Assembly: GCA_949130495.1 (NCBI GenBank)
Contig: OX422215.1
Span: 72,865,244-72,929,243 of the forward strand
From: Sambucus nigra
Lineage: Eukaryota; Streptophyta; Magnoliopsida; Dipsacales; Adoxaceae
Direction of reading: 5' to 3'
DNA length: 64,000 nucleotides
The translations under genes were made by a program, and so were the position numbers. The number at the start of each line of letters is the position of its first letter. Position 1 is the stretch's first letter. This document shows, piece by piece, positions 1-14,708 of this stretch. Under the pieces are notes generated by a model, which had not been told where the DNA came from, searched no databases, and saw only the letters and a list, made by a program, of their open reading frames with translations.

Positions 1-3000
1 TGAGAATAATAAGGTACTTTGCATATTTCTAGACTTAGGCTTAAAAACATGGCGTTAGTGGGTGAGAACTCGAAACAGCCATCGAACGACCCCGTGGGTG
101 GTACCAACACCTCCCACAGGACCAGTCTAACTCATAGGAACTGACCCCGCAGCCGCGCGACTCCCGGTTTGAGAATACGATTATAATTTTCATATTCCTA
201 GACTTAGGATTAAAACATGGCGTTAGAGGGTGAGAACTCGAAACAGCCCCGAACGTCCCCGTGGCTGGCACCAACACCTCCCACGGGTCCAATGTAACTC
301 GTAAGAACTGACTACCCAGCCGCGGGACTCCCGATTTGAGAGTACGAAGATAATTTGCATATTTCAAGACATAGGCTTAAAAACATGGCGTTAGAGGGTG
401 AGAACACGAAACAGCCGCCGAACGGCCCCGTGGGTGGAACCAACACCTCCCACGGGACCAGTGTAACTCGTAGCAACTGACCCCGCAGCCGCGGGACTCC
501 CGGTTTGAGAATACGATGATAAGTTGAATATTTCTAGACTTAGGCTTAAGAACATGGCATTAGAGGGTGAGAACTTGAAACAGCTCCCGTACGTACCCGT
601 GGGTGGAACCAACACCTCCCACGGGACCAATGAAACTCGTAAGAACTGACCCCGCAGCCGCGGGACTCCCGATTTGAGAATACGAATGTAATTTGAGTAT
701 TTTTAGACTTAGGAAAACAAGACGTTAGACGGTGAAAACTCGAAACAGCCCCCGAAAGGCCCCGTGGGTGACACCAACACCTCTAACGGGACCAATGTAA
801 CTCGTAGGAACGGAACCCGCAGCCGCGGGACTCCCGGTTTGAGAATACGACGGTAATTAGCATATTTCTAGACTTACGCTTAAAAACATGGCGTTAGAGG
901 GTGAAAACTCGAAACAGACCCCGAACGGCCCCGTGGGTGGCATCAACACCTCCCACGGGACCAATGTAACTCATAGGAACTGACCCCGCAGCCGCGGGAC
1001 TCCCGGTTTGAGAATACGATGATAATTTGCATATTTCTAAACTTAGGCACAAAAACGTGGCGTTAGAGGGTGAGAACTCGAAACAGCCCCCGAACGTCCC
1101 TGTGGGTGGCACCAACACCTCCCACGGGACCAATGTAACTCGTAAGAACAGACCCCGCAGCCGCGGGACTCCCGATTTGAGAATACGACGGTAATTTGCA
1201 TATTTCTAGACTTAGGCTTAAAAACATGGCGTTAGAGGGTGAGAACTCGAAATAGACTCCGAACGGACCCGTGGGTGGAACCAACACCTCCCACGGGACC
1301 AATGTAACTCGTAAGAACTGACCCCGCAGCCGTGGGACTCCCGATTTGAGAATGCGAATGTAATTTTCGTATTTCTAGACTTAGGAAAAAAAGACGTTAG
1401 ACGGTGAAAACTCGAAACAGCCCCCGAAAGGCCCCGTGGGTGACACCAACACCTCTAACGGGACCAATGTAACTCGTAGGAACGGACCCCGCAGCCGCGG
1501 GACTCCCTATTTGAGAATACGACGGTAATTAGCATATTTCTAGACTTACGCTTAAAAACATGGCATTAGAGGGTGACAACTCGAAACAGACTCCGAACGG
1601 ACCCGTGGGTGGCACTAACACCTCCAACGGGACCAATGTAACTCGTAGGAACTGACCCCGCAGCCGCGGGACTCCCGGTTTGATAATATGACGATAATTT
1701 GCATATTTCTAGACTTAGGCTTAAAAACATTGAGTTAGAGGGTGAGAACTCGAAACAGCTCCCGAATGTCCCCGTGGGTGGCACCAACACCTCCCACGGG
1801 ATCAATGTAAATCGTAGGAACAGACCCCGCAGTCGCGGGACTCCTAGTTTGACAATACGACGATAATTTGCATATATTTAGACTTAGGGTTAAAAACATG
1901 GCGTTAGAGGGTGAGAAGTCAAAACATCCCCCAAACGGCCCCATGGGTGGCACCAACACCTTCCACGAGACCAATGTTACTCGTAGGAACTAATCCCGCG
2001 ACCGCGGGACTCCCAGTTTGAGAATACGACTGTAATTTGCACAATTTTAGACTTAAGAAAAACATGGGGTTAGAGGGTGAAAACTCGAAACAGCCCCCGA
2101 AAGGGCCCGTGGGTGGCACCAACACCTCCCATGCGACCAATGTAACTCGTAGGAACTGACACCGCAGCCGCGGGACTCTCGATTTGAGAATACGACGGTA
2201 ATTTACATATTTCTAGACTTAGGCTTAAAAACATGGCGTTAGAGGGTGAGAACTCAAAACGTACTCCAAACGGACCCGTGAGTGGCACCAACACCTCCAA
2301 CGGGACCAATGTAACTCGTAGGAACTGACCCCGCATCCGCGGGACTCCCGGTTTGATAATACGACGATAATTTGCATATTTCTAGACTTAGGCTTAAAAT
2401 CATTGCGTTAGAGGGTGAGAACTCGAAACATCCCCCTAACGTCTCTGTGGGTGGCACCAACACCTCCCACGGGACCAATGTAACTCGTAGGAACAGACCC
2501 CGCAGCCGCGGGACTCCCGGTTATAGAATACGACGGTAATTTGTATATTTCTAGAGTTAGGTTTAAAAACATGGCGTTAGAGGGTGAGAACTCGAAACAG
2601 CCCCCGAACGTCCCCGTGGGTGGCACCAACACCTCCCACGGGACCAATGTAACTCATAGAAACTGACCCCGTAGCCGCAGGACTTCCGGTTTGATAATAC
2701 GATGATAATTTGCATATTTCTAGACTTAGGCTTAAAAACATTGCGTTAGAGGGTGAGAACTCGAAACAGCACCCGAACGTCCCCATGGGTGGCACCAACA
2801 CCTCCCACGGGACCAATGAAATTCGTAGGAACAGAACCCGCAACCGCGGGACTCCTGGTTTAACAATACGACGATAATTTTCATATTTTTAGACTTAGGC
2901 TGAAACACATGGTGTTAGACGGTGAGAACTCGAAACAGCCCCCGAATGGCCCCATGGGTGGGACCAACACCTTCCACGGGACCAATGTAACTCGTAGGAA

Positions 3001-3410
3001 CTCACCCCGTAGCCGCGGTACTCCCGGTTTGAGAATACGACGGCAATTTTCATATTTCTATACTTAAGCAAAACATGATGTTAGAGGGTGAAAACTCGAA
3101 ACTGCTCCCGAACGGCCCCGTGGGTGGTACCAAAACCCCCTATGGGCCAATGTAACTCGTATGAACTGACACCACAGCCGCGGGACTCCCGATTTGAGAA
3201 TACGACGATAATTTACATATTTCTAGACATAAGCTTAAAAACATGGCGTTAGAGGGTGAAAACTCGAAACAGCCCCCGAAAGACCCCGTGGGAGGCACCA
3301 ACACCTCCCACGTGACCAATGTAACTCGCAGGAAATAACCCCGCAGCCGCGGGACTCTCGGTTAGAGAATACGATGATAATTTCCATATTTCTAGACTTA
3401 GGCTTAAAAA

Positions 3411-3600
3411 GATGGCATTAGAGGGTGAGAACTCGAAGCAGCCCCCGAACGTCCCCGTGGGTGGCACCAACACCACCCACGGGACCAATATAACTCGTAA
3501 AAACAAGGCGTTTGAGGGTGAAAACTCGAAACAGCCCCCGATCGGCCCCGTTGGGGGCACCAACACCTCCCACGGGACCAATGTAACTCGTAGGAACTGA
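3411..3600. repeat. Truncated (~93-bp) satellite monomer and its neighbour
   Basis: Two successive GGCRTT(A/T)GAGGGTGA boxes lie only about 93 bp apart (3414 and 3507) instead of 169. An internal piece of about 76 bp, from the ACTGACCCCGCAGCC box through the TTAGGCTTA box, is deleted so that AACTCGTAAAAACA runs straight into the next monomer. Similar junctions occur near 8475 and 14607, so the deletion is a landmark inherited through block duplications. Confidence 0.8.
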
Positions 3601-6600
3601 CCCCGCAATCGCGGGACTCCCGGTTTGAGAATACGACTATAATTTGAATATTTTAAGATTTAGGCTTAAAAACATGGCGTTAGAGGGTGAAAACTCGAAA
3701 CAGCCCCCGAACGTCCCCGTGGGTGGCACCAACACCTCCCACGGGACCAATGTAACTCGTAAGAACTGACCCTGCAGCCGCGGGACTCTCGATTTGAGAA
3801 TACGACGATAATTTGCATATTTCAGGACTTAGGCTTAAAAACATGGAGTTAGAGGGCGAAAACTCGAAACAGCCCCCGTACGTCCCCGTGGGTGGCACCA
3901 ACACCTCCCACGGGACCAATGTAACTCGTAGGAACTGGCCCCACAACCGCGGGACTCCCGATTTGATATTACGAAGGTAATTTGTGTATTTGTAGACATA
4001 GGCTTAAAAACATGGCGTTAGAAGGTGAGAACTCGAAACAGACCTCGAACGGCCCCTTGGGTGGCACCAACACCTCCCACGGGACAAATATAACTCGTAG
4101 GAACTAACCCCGCGATCGCGGGACTCACGGTTTGAGAATACGAAGATAATTTGAATATTTATGGACTTAGGAAAAACATAGCGTTAAAGGGTGAAAACTC
4201 GAAACAGACCCAAACGGTCCCGTGGGGGGCACGAACACCTCCCACGGGACAATTGTAACACATAGGAACTGAGCCTGCAGCCGCGGGACTCCCGGTCTGA
4301 GAATACGACGGTAATTTGCGTATTTCTACACATAGGATTATAAACATGGCGTTAGAGGATGAGAACTCCAAACAGCTCCCGAACGTCCCCGTGGGTGGCA
4401 CCAACACCTCCCACGGGACCAATGTAACTCGTAGGAGCTGACCCCGCAGCCGCGGGACTCTCGATTTGAGAATACGATGATAATTTGCATATTTCTAGAC
4501 TTAGGCTTAAAAACAAGGCATTAGAGAGTGAGAACTCGAAACAGCCCCCGAACGTCCCCGTGGGTGGCACCAACACCTCCCACGGGACAAATGTAACTCG
4601 TAGGAACTGACACCGCAGTCGCGGGACTCCTGGTTTGAAAATCATACGGTAATTTTCATATTTCAAGACTTAAGCAAAACATGGCGTTAGAGGGTGAAAA
4701 CTCGAAACAGCACCCGAACGTCCCCGTGGGTGGCACCAACACCTCCCACGGGACCAATGTAACTCATAGGAACTGACCCCGCAACCGCGGGATTCCCCAT
4801 TTGAGAATTCGTTGATAATTTGCATATTTTTAGACTTAGGCTTAAAAACATAGCGTTAGAGGGTGAAAACTCGAAACCGCCGCCGAACGGCCCCGTGGGT
4901 GGCACCAACACCTCCCACGGGACCAATCTAACTCGTAGGATCTGACCCCGCAACCGCAGGACTCACGCTTTGAGAATACGACAATAATTTGCATATTTTT
5001 AGACTTAGGCTTAAAAACATGGCGTTAGAGGGAGAGAACTTGAAACTGCCCCCGAAAGTTCCCGTGGGTGACACCAACACCGCCCACGGGATCGATGCAA
5101 CTCGTAGTAACTGACCCTGCAGCCGCGGGACCCCCAATTTGAGAATACGAATGTAATTTGCATATTTCTAGACATAGGCCTAAAAACAAGGGGTTACTGG
5201 GTGAAAACTCGAAACAGCCCCCGAACGGCCTCGTGGGTGGCACCAACACCTCCCACGGGACCAGTGTAACTCGTTGGAACTGACCCCGTAGCCGCGGGAC
5301 TCCCGATTTGAGAATACGATGATAATTTGCATATTTCTAGACTTAGGCTTAAAACATGGCGTTAGAGGGTGAGAACTCGAAACAGCCCCCGAACGTTCCT
5401 GTGGGTGGAACCAACACCTCTCACGGGACCAATGTAACTCGTAGGAACAGACCCCGCAGCCGCGAGACTCCCGGTTTGAGAATTCAATGATAATTTGCAT
5501 ATTCCGAGACTTAGGCTTAAAAACATGGCATTAGAGGGTGAGAACTCGAAACAGCCCACGAACGTCCCCGTGGGTGCCACCAACACCTTCCACGGGACCA
5601 ATGTAACTCGTAGGAATTGACCCCGCAGCGGGGGGACTCCCGATTTGAGAATAGGAAGGTAATTTGCATATTTTTAGGCTTAGGCTTAAAAACATGGCGT
5701 TTGTGGTTGAGAACTCAAAACATCCTCCGAACATCCCCGTGGGTGCACCAACACCTCCCACGGGACCAATGTAACTCGAAAGAACTGACCCCGCAGCCGC
5801 GGGACTCCTGATTTGAGAATACGACGATAATTTGCATATTTCTAGACATAGGCATAAAAACATGGTGTTAGAGGGTGAGAACACGAAACAGCCCCCGAAC
5901 GGCCCCGTGGGTGGCACCAACACTTCCCACGGGACCAGTGTAACTCGTAGAAACTGACCCCGCAGCCACGGGACTCCCAATTTTAGAATACGGCAATAAT
6001 TTGCATATTTCAATACTTAGCCTTAAAACATGGCTTTAGAGGGTGAGAACTCGAAACATCCCCCGAACGTCCCCGTTGGTGGCACCAACACCTCCCACGG
6101 GACCAATGTAACTCGTAAGAACAGACCCCGCAGCCGCGGGACTCCCGATTTGAGAATACGAAGGTAATTTGCATATTTTTAGATTTAGGCTTAAAAGCAT
6201 GGCGTTAGAGGGTGAGAACTCGAAACAGCCCCGGAACGTCCCCGTGGGTGGCACCAACACCTCCCACGGGACCAATGTAACTCGTAGGAATTGACCCCGT
6301 AGCCTCGGGACTCCCGATTTGAGAATACGAAGGTAATTTATATATTTCTAAACTTAGGCTTAAAAACATGGCGTTAGCGGGTGAAAACTCGAAACAGCCT
6401 TTGAACGTTCCCGTGGGTGGCACCAACACCTCCCACGGGACCAATGTAACTCGTAGGATCTGACCCCGCAACCCCGGGACTCACGATTTGAGAATACGAC
6501 AATAATTTGCATAATTCTAGACACAGGATTAAAAACATGGCGTTAGAGGGTGAGAACACGAAACAGCCCCCGAACGGCCCCCTGGGTGGTACCAACACCT

Positions 6601-8391
6601 CCCACGGGACTAGTGTAACTCGTAGGAACTGACCCCGCAGCCGCGGGACTACTGATTTGAGAATACGACGATAATTTGCATATTTATAGACTTAGGCTTA
6701 AAACATGGCGTTAGAGGGTGAGAACTCGAAACAGCCCCCGAACGTCCCTGTGGGTGGCACCAACACCTCCCACGTGACCAATGTAACTCGTAAGAACTGA
6801 CCCTGCAGCTGTGGGACTCCCGATTTGAGAATACGAAGTTAATTTTCATATTTCTAGACTTAAGCAAAACATGGCATTAGAGGGTGAAAACTCGAAACAG
6901 TCCCCAAACGGCCCCGTGGGTGGCACCAACACCTCCCACGGGACCAATGTAACTCGTAGGAACTGACCCCGCAGCTGCGGGACTCCCGATTTGAGAAGAC
7001 GATGATAAGTTGCATATTTCTAAACTTAAGCTTAAAACATGGCGTTAGAGGGTGAGAACTCGAAACAGCCCCGAACGTCCCAGTGGGTGGCACCAACACC
7101 TCCCACGGGTCCAATGTAACTCGTAAGAACTGACTCCCCAACCGCGGGACTCCTGATTCGAGAATACGAAGGTAATTTGCATATTTCTAGACATAGGCTT
7201 AAAAACATGGCGTTAGAGGGTGAGAACACAAAACTGCCGCCGAACGGCCCCGTGGGTGGCAGCAACACCTCCCACGGGACTAGTGTAACTCGTAGGAACT
7301 GACCCCGTAGCTGCAGGACTCCCTATTTGAGAATACGAAGATAAGTTGAATATTTCTAGACTTAGGCTTAAAAACATGGCGTTAGAGGGTGAGAACTCAA
7401 AAAAGCCCCCGAACGTCCCCGTGGGTGGAACCAACAACTCCCAAGGGACCAATGTAACTCGTAAGAAGTGACCCCGCCGCCGCGGGACTCCCGATTTGAG
7501 AATACGAATGTAATTTGCATATTTCTAGTCTTAGGAAAACAAGACGTTAAAGGGTGAAAACTCGAAACATCCCCCGAAAGGCCCCGTGGGTGGCACCAAC
7601 ACCTCCAACGGGATCAATGTAACTCGTAGGAACGGAACCCGCAGCCGTGGGACTCCCGGTTTGAGAATACGATAATAATTAGCATATTTCTTGACTTACG
7701 CTTTAAAACATGGCGTTAGAGGGTAAAAACTCGAAACAGCTCCCGAACGTCCCCGTGGGTGGCACCAACACCTCCCACGGGACCAATGTAACTCATAGGA
7801 ACTGACCCCGCAGCCGCGGGACTCCTGGTTTGATGAGAATACGACGATAATTTGCATATTTCTAAACTTAGGCACAAAAACATGGCGTTAGAGGGTGAGA
7901 ACTCGAAGCATCCCCCGAACGTCCCTGTGGGTGGCATCAACACCTCTCACGGGACCAATGTAACTCGTAGGAACAGACCCCGCAGCCGCGGGACTCCCGG
8001 TTTTAGAATACGACGGTAATTTGCATATTTCTAGACTTAGGCTTAAAAATAAGGCGTTAGAGGGTCAGAACTCGAAACAGCCCCCGAACGTCCCCGTTGG
8101 TGGCACCAACACCTCCCACGGGACCAATGTAACTCATAGGAACTGACACCGCAGCCGCGGGACTCCCGCTTTGATAATACGACGATATTTTGCATATTTC
8201 TAGACTTAGGCTTAAAAACATTGCGTTAGAGGGTGAGAACTCGAAACAACCCCCGGACGTCCCCGTGGGTGGCACCAACACCTCCCACGGGACCAATGTA
8301 CCTCGTAGGAACAGACCCCGCAGCCGCGGGACTCCTGGTTTGACAATATGACGATAATTTGCATATTTTTAGACTTAGGCTTAAAAACATG

Positions 8392-8560
8392 GTGTTAGAG
8401 GGTGAGAACTCGAAACAACCCCCGAACGGCCCCATGGGCGGCACCAACACCTTCCACGGGACCAATGTAACTCGTAAAAACATTGCATTACAGGTGAAAA
8501 CTCGAAACAGCCCCCGATCGGCCCCTTGGGACCAATTTAAGTCGTAGGAACTTATCCCGC
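8392..8560. repeat. Truncated satellite monomer, second site
   Basis: The AACTCGTAAAAACATT junction at about 8470-8485 has the same type of internal deletion as the short monomer at 3414-3507. The following monomer is further shortened around GGCCCCTTGGGACC. It may descend from the same deletion through the ~6.8-kb sub-block duplication or be independent. Confidence 0.6.
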
Positions 8561-11500
8561 AGCCGCGGGACTCCCGATTTGAGAATACGATGATAATTTG
8601 CATACTTTTAGACTTAGGCTTAAAATCATGGCGTTAGAGGGTGAAAACTCTAAACAGCCCCCGAAAGGCCATGTGGGTGGCACCAATACCTCCCACGGGA
8701 CCAATGTAACTTGTAGGAACTGACACCGCAACCGCGGGACTCCCGGTTTGAGAAGACGATAATAATTTGCATATTTCTGGACATAGGCTTAAAAACATGG
8801 CGTTAGAGTGTGAGAACTCGAAACAGCCCCCGAACGTCCCCATGGGAGGCGCCAACACCTGCCACGAGACCAATACAACTCGTAGGCACTGACCTCGCAG
8901 CCGCGGGACTCCCGGTTTGAGAATATGAAGGTAATTGGCATATTTCTAGACTTAGGCTAAAAACATGGCATTAGTGAGTGAAGACTCGAAACAACCACCG
9001 AACGGCCCCGTGGGTGGCACCAATACCTCCCACGGGACTAATGTAACTCGTAGGAACTGACCTCGCAGCCGCGGGACTTCCGATTTGAGAATGTGACGAT
9101 AATTTGCATATTTTTAGACTTAGGCTAAAAAACAAGGCGTTAGACGGTGAGAACAAGAAACAGCCCCCGAACGGCCCCGTGGGTGGCACCAACACCTCTC
9201 ACGGGACCAGTGTAACTCGTAGAAACTGCCCCCGTAGCCGCGGGACTCCCGGTTTGAGAATACGATGATAAGGTGCCTATTTCTAAACTTAGGCTTAAAA
9301 ACATGGCATTAGAGGGTGAAAAGTCGAAACATCCCCCGAACTTCCCCATGGGTGGCACCAACACCTGCCACGGGACCAATGTAACTCGTAATAACTGACC
9401 CCGCAGCCATGGGACTCCCGATTTGAGAATACGATGGTAATTAGCATATTTCTAGACTTAGGCTAAAAAGCATGGCGTTAGAGGGTGAGAACTCGAAACA
9501 GCCACCGAACGTCCCCGTGGGTGGCACCAAGACCTCCCACGGGACTAATGTAACTCGAAGGAACTGACCCCGCAGCCGCGGGACTCCCGATTTGAGAATA
9601 CGACGATAATTTTCATATTTCTAGACTAAGGCTAAAAAATAAGGCGTTCGACGGTGAGAACACGAAACCGCCCCCGAACGTCACCGAGGGTGGTACCAAT
9701 ACCTCCCACGGGACCAATGTAACTCTTAGGAACTGACCCCGCAGCCGCGGGACTCCCAATTTGAAATACGAAGGAAATTTGAATATTTCTAGACTTAGGC
9801 TTAAAAACATGGCGTTAGAGGGTGAGAACTCGAAACAGCCCCCGAATGTCTCCGTGAGTGGCACCAACACCTCCCACGGGACCAATATAACTTGCAAGAA
9901 CTGACCCCGCAGCCGTGGGACTCCCGATTTGATAATATGAAGGTAATTTGTATATTTCTAGACTTAGGTAAAACATGGTGTTAGAGGGTGAAAACTCGAA
10001 ACAGCCCCCGAACGGCCCCACGGGTGGCACCAAAACCTCAAACGGGACCAATGTAACTCGTAGGAACAGACCCCGCAGCCGCGGGACTCCCTCTTTGAGA
10101 ATACAACGGTAATTACCATATTTCTAGACTTACGCTTAAAAACATGGCGTTAGAGGGCGAAAACTCGAAACAGACCCCGAACGGCCTCGTGGGTGGCACC
10201 AACACCTCCCACGGGACCAATGTAACTCGTAGAACTGTCCCCACAGCCGCGGGACTCCCGACTTGAGAATACGACGATTATTTGCATATTTGTAGACTTA
10301 TGCTTAAAAACATGGCGTTAGAGGGTGAGAACTCGAAATAGCCCCCGAACGTCCCCGTGGGTGGCACCAACACCTCCCACGGGACCAATGTAACTCGTAG
10401 GAACTGAAGCCGCAGCCGCGGGACTCCCGGTTTGAAAATACGACTGTAATTTACATATTTGTAGACTTAGGCTTAAAAATGTGACTTTAGAGAGAGAAAA
10501 CTCAAAACAGACTCCGAACGGCCCCGTGGGTGGCACCAATAGCTCCAACGGGACCAATGTAACTCGTAGGAACTGCCCCCGCAGTCGCAGGACTCCTGGT
10601 TTGAGAATACGAAGGTTATTTGCATATTTCAAGACTTAGGCTTAAAACATGGCGTTAGTGGGTGAAAACTAAAAACAGCCCTCGAACGGCCTCGTGGGTG
10701 GCAGCATCACCTCCCACGGGACTAATGTAACTCGTAGGAACTGACCCCGCAACCGCGGGATTCTCGGTTTGAGAATACGATGATAAGTTGCATATTTCAA
10801 GACTGAAGCTTAAAAACATGGCATTAGAGGGTGAAAACTCGAAACATCCCCCGAACATCCCCGTGGGTGGCACCAACACCTCCCACGGGACCAATGTAAC
10901 TCGTAATTACTGACGCCGCAGCCGCGGGACTCCCGATTTAAGAATAAGATGGTAATTAGCATATTTCTAGAGTTAGGCTTAAAAACAGGGCGTTAGAGAG
11001 TGAGAACTCGAAACAACCCCCGAACGTCCCCGTGGGTGGCTCCAACACCTCCCACGGGACCAATGTAACTCGTAGGAACTGACCCCCCAGCTGCGGGACT
11101 CCCGGTTTGAGAATATGATGGTAATTTGCATATTTCTAAACTGAAGCAAAACATGGCGTTAGAGGGTAAAAACTCGAAACAACCCCCGAACGGCCCTGTG
11201 GGTGGCACCAACACCTCCCACGGGATTAATGTAACTCGTAGGAACTAATCCCGCAGCTGCGGTACTCCCAGTTTGAGAATACGACGATAATTTGCATATA
11301 TTTAGACTTAGGCTTAAAAACATGGCATTAGAGGGTGAAAACTCGAAACAGCCCCCGAACGGCCCCGTGGGTGGCACCAACACCTCCCACGGAACCAATG
11401 TAACTCGTAAGAACTGACCTCGTAACCGCGGGACTCCCGGTTTGAGAATACGATGATAATTTGCATATTCCGAGACTTAGTCTTAAAAACATGGCGTTAG

Positions 11501-14500
11501 AGGGTGAGAAATCGAAACAGCCCCTGAACGTCCCCGTGGGTGGCACCAACACCTCCCACGGGACCAATGTAACTCGTAAGAACTGACCTCGCAGCCGCGG
11601 GACTCCCGGTTTGAGTATACGATGGTAATTTGCATATTTCTAGACTTAGGCTTAAAAACATGGCATTAGAGGGTGAAAACTCAAAACGGACTCTGAACGG
11701 CCCCGTGGGTGGCACCAACACCTCCAACAGTACAATTGTAACTCGTAAGAACTGACCCCGTAGCCGCGGGACTCCCAATTTGAGAATATGACGGTAATTC
11801 TCATATTTCTAGACTTAAGCAAAACATGGCGTTAGAAGGTGAAAACTCGAAACATCCCCCGAACGGCACCGTAGGTGGCACCAACACCTCCCACGGGACC
11901 AATGTAACTCGTAGGAAGTGACCCCGCAGCCGCGGGACTCCCGATTTGAGAATAATAAGGTACTTTGCATATTTCTAGACTAAGGCTTAAAAACATGGCG
12001 TTAGTGGGTGAGAACTCGAAACAGCCCCCGAACGACCCCGTGGGTGGTACCAACACCTCCCACGGGACCAGTCTAACTCATAGGAACTGACCCCGCAGCC
12101 GCGGGACTCCCGGTTTTAGAATACGATTATAATTTGCATATTCCTAGACTTAGGATTAAAACATGGCGTTAGAGGGTGAGAACTCGATACAGCCCCGGAC
12201 GTTCCCGTGGGTGGCACCAACACCTCCCACGGGTCCAAAGTAACTCGTAACAACTGACTCCCCAGCCGAGGGACTCCCGATTTGAGAGTACGAAGATAAT
12301 TTGCATATTTCTAGACATAGGTTTAAAAACATAGCGTTAGAGGGTGAGAACACGAAACAGCCGCCGAATGGCCCCGTGGGTGGAACCAACACCTCCCACG
12401 GGACCAGTGTAACTCGAAGGAACTCACCCCGCAGCCGCGGGACTCCCGGTTTGAAAATACGATGATAAGTTGAATATTTCTAGACTTAGGCTTAAGAACA
12501 TGGCATTACAGGGTGAGAACTTGAAACAGCCCCCGTACGTCCCCGGGGGTTGCACCAACACCTCCCACGGGACCAATGTAACTCGTAAGAACAGACCCCG
12601 CAGCCGCGGGACTCCCGATTTGAGAATACGATGGTAATTTGCATATTTCTAGACTTAGGCTTAAAAACATGGCGTTAGAGGGTGAGAACTCGAAACAGAC
12701 TCCGAACGGACCCGTGGGTGGCACTAACACCTCCAATGGGACCAATGTAACTTGTAGGAACTGACCACGCAGCCGCGGGACTCCAGGTTTGATAATACGA
12801 CGATAATTTGCATATTTTTAGCCTTATGCTTAAAAACATTGAGTTAGAGGGTGAGAACTCGAAACATTTCCCGAACGTCCCCGTGGGTGGCACCAACACC
12901 TCCCACGGGATCAATGTAAATCGTAGGAAAAGACCCCGCAGCCGCGGGACTCCTAGTTTGACAATACGACGATAATTTGCATATTTTTAGACTTAGGGTT
13001 AAAAACATGGCGTTAGAGGGTGAGAACTCGAAACAGCCCCCGAACGGCCCCATGGGTGGCACCAACACCTTCCACGAGACCAATGTAACTCGTAGGAACT
13101 GATCCCGCGGCCGCGGGACTCCCGGTTTGAGAATACGACTGTAATTTTTATATTTTTAGACATAAGAAAAACATGGGGTTAGAGGGTGAAAACTCGAAAC
13201 AGCCCCCGAACGGGCCCGTGGGTGGCACCAACACCTCCCATGGGACCAATGTAACTCGTAGGAACTGACACCGCAGCCGCGGGACTCTCGATTTGAGAAT
13301 ACGACGGTAATTTACATATTTCTAGACTTAGGCTAAAAAACATGGCGTTAGAGGGTGAGAACTCAAAACGGACTCCAAACGGACCCGTGGGTGGCACCAA
13401 CACCTCCAACGGGACCAATGTAACTCGTAAGAACTGACCCCGCATCCGCGGGACTCCCGGTTGGATAATACGACGATAATTTGCATATTTCTAGACTTAG
13501 GCTTAAAATCATTGCGTTAGAGGGTGAGAACTCGAAACAGCCCCCTAACGTCTCCGTGGGTGGCACCAACACCTCCAACGGGACCAATGTAACTCGTAGG
13601 AACAGACCCCGCAGCCGCGGGACTCCCGGTTATAGAATACGACGGTAATTTGCATATTTCTAGAGTTAGGTTTAAAAACATGGCGTTAGAGGGTGAGAAC
13701 TCGAAACAGCCTCCGAACGTCCCCGTGGGTGGCACCAACACCTCCCACGGGACCAATGTAACTCATAGGAACTGACCCCGCAGCCGCGGGACTCCCGGTT
13801 TGATAATACGATGATAATTTGCATATTTCTAGACTTAGGCTTAAAAACATTGCGTTAGAGGGTGAGAACTCGAAACAGCTCCCGAACGTCCCCGTGGGTG
13901 GCACCAACACCTCCCACGGGACCAATGAAATTCGTAGGAACAGACCCCACAGCCGCGGGACTCCTGGTTTAACAATACGACGATATTTTCCATATTTTTA
14001 GACTTAGGCTGAAAAACATGGTGTTAGAGGGTGGGAACTCGAAACAGCCCCCGAATGGCCCCATGGGTGGCACCAACACCTTCCACGGGACCAATGTAAC
14101 TCGTAGGAACTGACCCAGCACCGCGGTACTCCCGATTTGAGAATACGACGATAATTTTCATATTTCTAGACTTAAGCAAAACATGGTGTTAGAGGGTGAA
14201 AACTCGAAACAGCTCCCGAACGGCCCCGTGGGTGGCACCAAAACTCCCCATGGGCCAATGTAACTCGTATGAACTAACACCGCAGCCGCGGGACTCCCGA
14301 TTTGAGAATACGACGATAATTTACATATTTCTAGACATAAGCTTAAAAATATGGCGTTAGAGGTTGAAAACTCGAAACAGCCCCCGAAAGACCCCGTGGG
14401 TGGCACCAACACCTCCCACGGGACCAATGTAACTCGTAGGAAATAACTCCACAGCCGCGGGACTCTCGGTTTGAGAATACGACGATAATTTCCATATTTC

Positions 14501-14518
14501 TAGACTTAGGCTTAAAAA

Positions 14519-14708
14519 CATGGCGTTAGAGGGTGAGAACTCGAAACAGCCCCCGAACGTCCCCGTCGGTGGCACCAACACAACCCACGGGACCAATGTA
14601 ACTCGTAAAAACATGGAGTTTGAGGGTGAAAACTCGAAACAGCCCCTGAACGGCCCCGTTGGTGGCACCAACACCTCCCACAGGACCAATGTAACTCGTA
14701 GGAACTGA
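14519..14708. repeat. Truncated satellite monomer, superblock 2 copy
   Basis: Exact positional counterpart of the 3411-3600 site (offset 11108), with the same AACTCGTAAAAACATGG junction and the same ~93-bp spacing. This supports duplication of the whole block after the deletion arose. Confidence 0.8.

Larger units (their letters stand above)
1..11946. repeat. Satellite superblock 1 (higher-order repeat copy)
   Basis: The window's first bases recur at 11947 with matching monomer-specific variants, such as an AATAATAAGGTACTTTGC variant and a GTTAGTGGGTGAG variant. The correspondence between superblocks holds for the whole length with stepwise offsets: 11946 at the start, 11109 from about 1.57 to 5 kb (1735 pairs with 12844), 9592 from about 6.65 to 8 kb (7032 pairs with 16624) and about 8339 near 11.2 kb (11159 pairs with 19498). 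The steps imply loss or gain of runs of monomers after duplication. The block itself looks like two related sub-blocks beginning near 1 and near 6823. Its true left boundary may lie outside the window. Confidence 0.8.
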
